A stretch of DNA of 6,649 nt from Pseudomonadota bacterium (GTDB lineage Bacteria; Pseudomonadota; Gammaproteobacteria; Enterobacterales; Enterobacteriaceae). Below, in pieces: positions 6,591 to 6,649 of this stretch. Position 1 is the first letter of the stretch. Each line of letters begins with the position of its first letter. The notes under the pieces are model-generated. The model did no database searches. It was not told the origin of the DNA and was given only the letters and a program-made list of their open reading frames with translations. The DNA is taken from contig JAEYFY010000238.1 of the NCBI GenBank assembly GCA_023454395.1, positions 1 to 6,649 of the forward strand. The letters are read 5' to 3'. Made by a program: the position numbers and the translations under genes.

Positions 6591-6649
6591 CATCTACAAC
6601 CTTATCTCATTCTTTTTCGCGACATTTTTTTTACATTTGCAACATCAAA
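6577..6649. other. Sequence after uhpB, no gene start visible
   Basis: In E. coli, uhpC starts almost directly after uhpB. Here no credible + strand start codon with a ribosome binding site appears in the last 73 bases, which are pyrimidine-rich with a run of eight T near the end. Either uhpC starts beyond the window after an intergenic gap, or another gene follows. Confidence 0.5.

Overview
The window carries seven protein-coding genes, all on the + strand, in the order pcnB (5' end missing), folK, panB, panC, panD, uhpA, uhpB. The proteins align closely, residue by residue, with their enterobacterial counterparts as I remember them. The DNA is A+T-rich, with many codons ending in A or T. 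Together this suggests a low-GC member of the Enterobacterales, most likely a Proteus-like Morganellaceae. The species call is an inference; the family-level gene calls are secure.

Region 1 (1-1695) holds pcnB (poly(A) polymerase I, cut by the left window edge) and folK (HPPK, folate pathway), overlapping by 8 bp and so probably co-transcribed. A strong 13-bp stem-loop without a clear U-tract follows folK. Region 2 (1696-2053) is a gene-free, very A+T-rich stretch. It contains a candidate extended -10 promoter and an approximately 100-nt leader for panB. Region 3 (2054-4152) is panB-panC-panD, a compact set making pantothenate: ketopantoate formation, beta-alanine formation from aspartate, and ligation of pantoate to beta-alanine. 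The small gaps (42 and 32 bp) suggest one operon. E. coli K-12 has the extra gene yadD/rpnC between panC and panD; here there is none. A perfect 13-bp stem-loop closes the set.

Region 4 (4153-6649) holds a two-component pair, uhpA (NarL-type response regulator) and uhpB (MASE1-type membrane histidine kinase), separated by one base. In E. coli this pair, with the sensor UhpC, turns on the sugar-phosphate transporter gene uhpT in response to external glucose-6-phosphate. No uhpC start is visible in the 73 bp after uhpB, so whether uhpC and uhpT follow cannot be decided here.

I see no mobile element, CRISPR array, tRNA or rRNA gene. I did not find an undescribed system; most of the window is housekeeping. 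The points most worth a second look are the setting and completeness of the uhpAB locus, an 8-bp direct repeat with an 11-bp period just before a uhpA start that lacks a Shine-Dalgarno sequence, and intergenic stem-loops without U-tracts.
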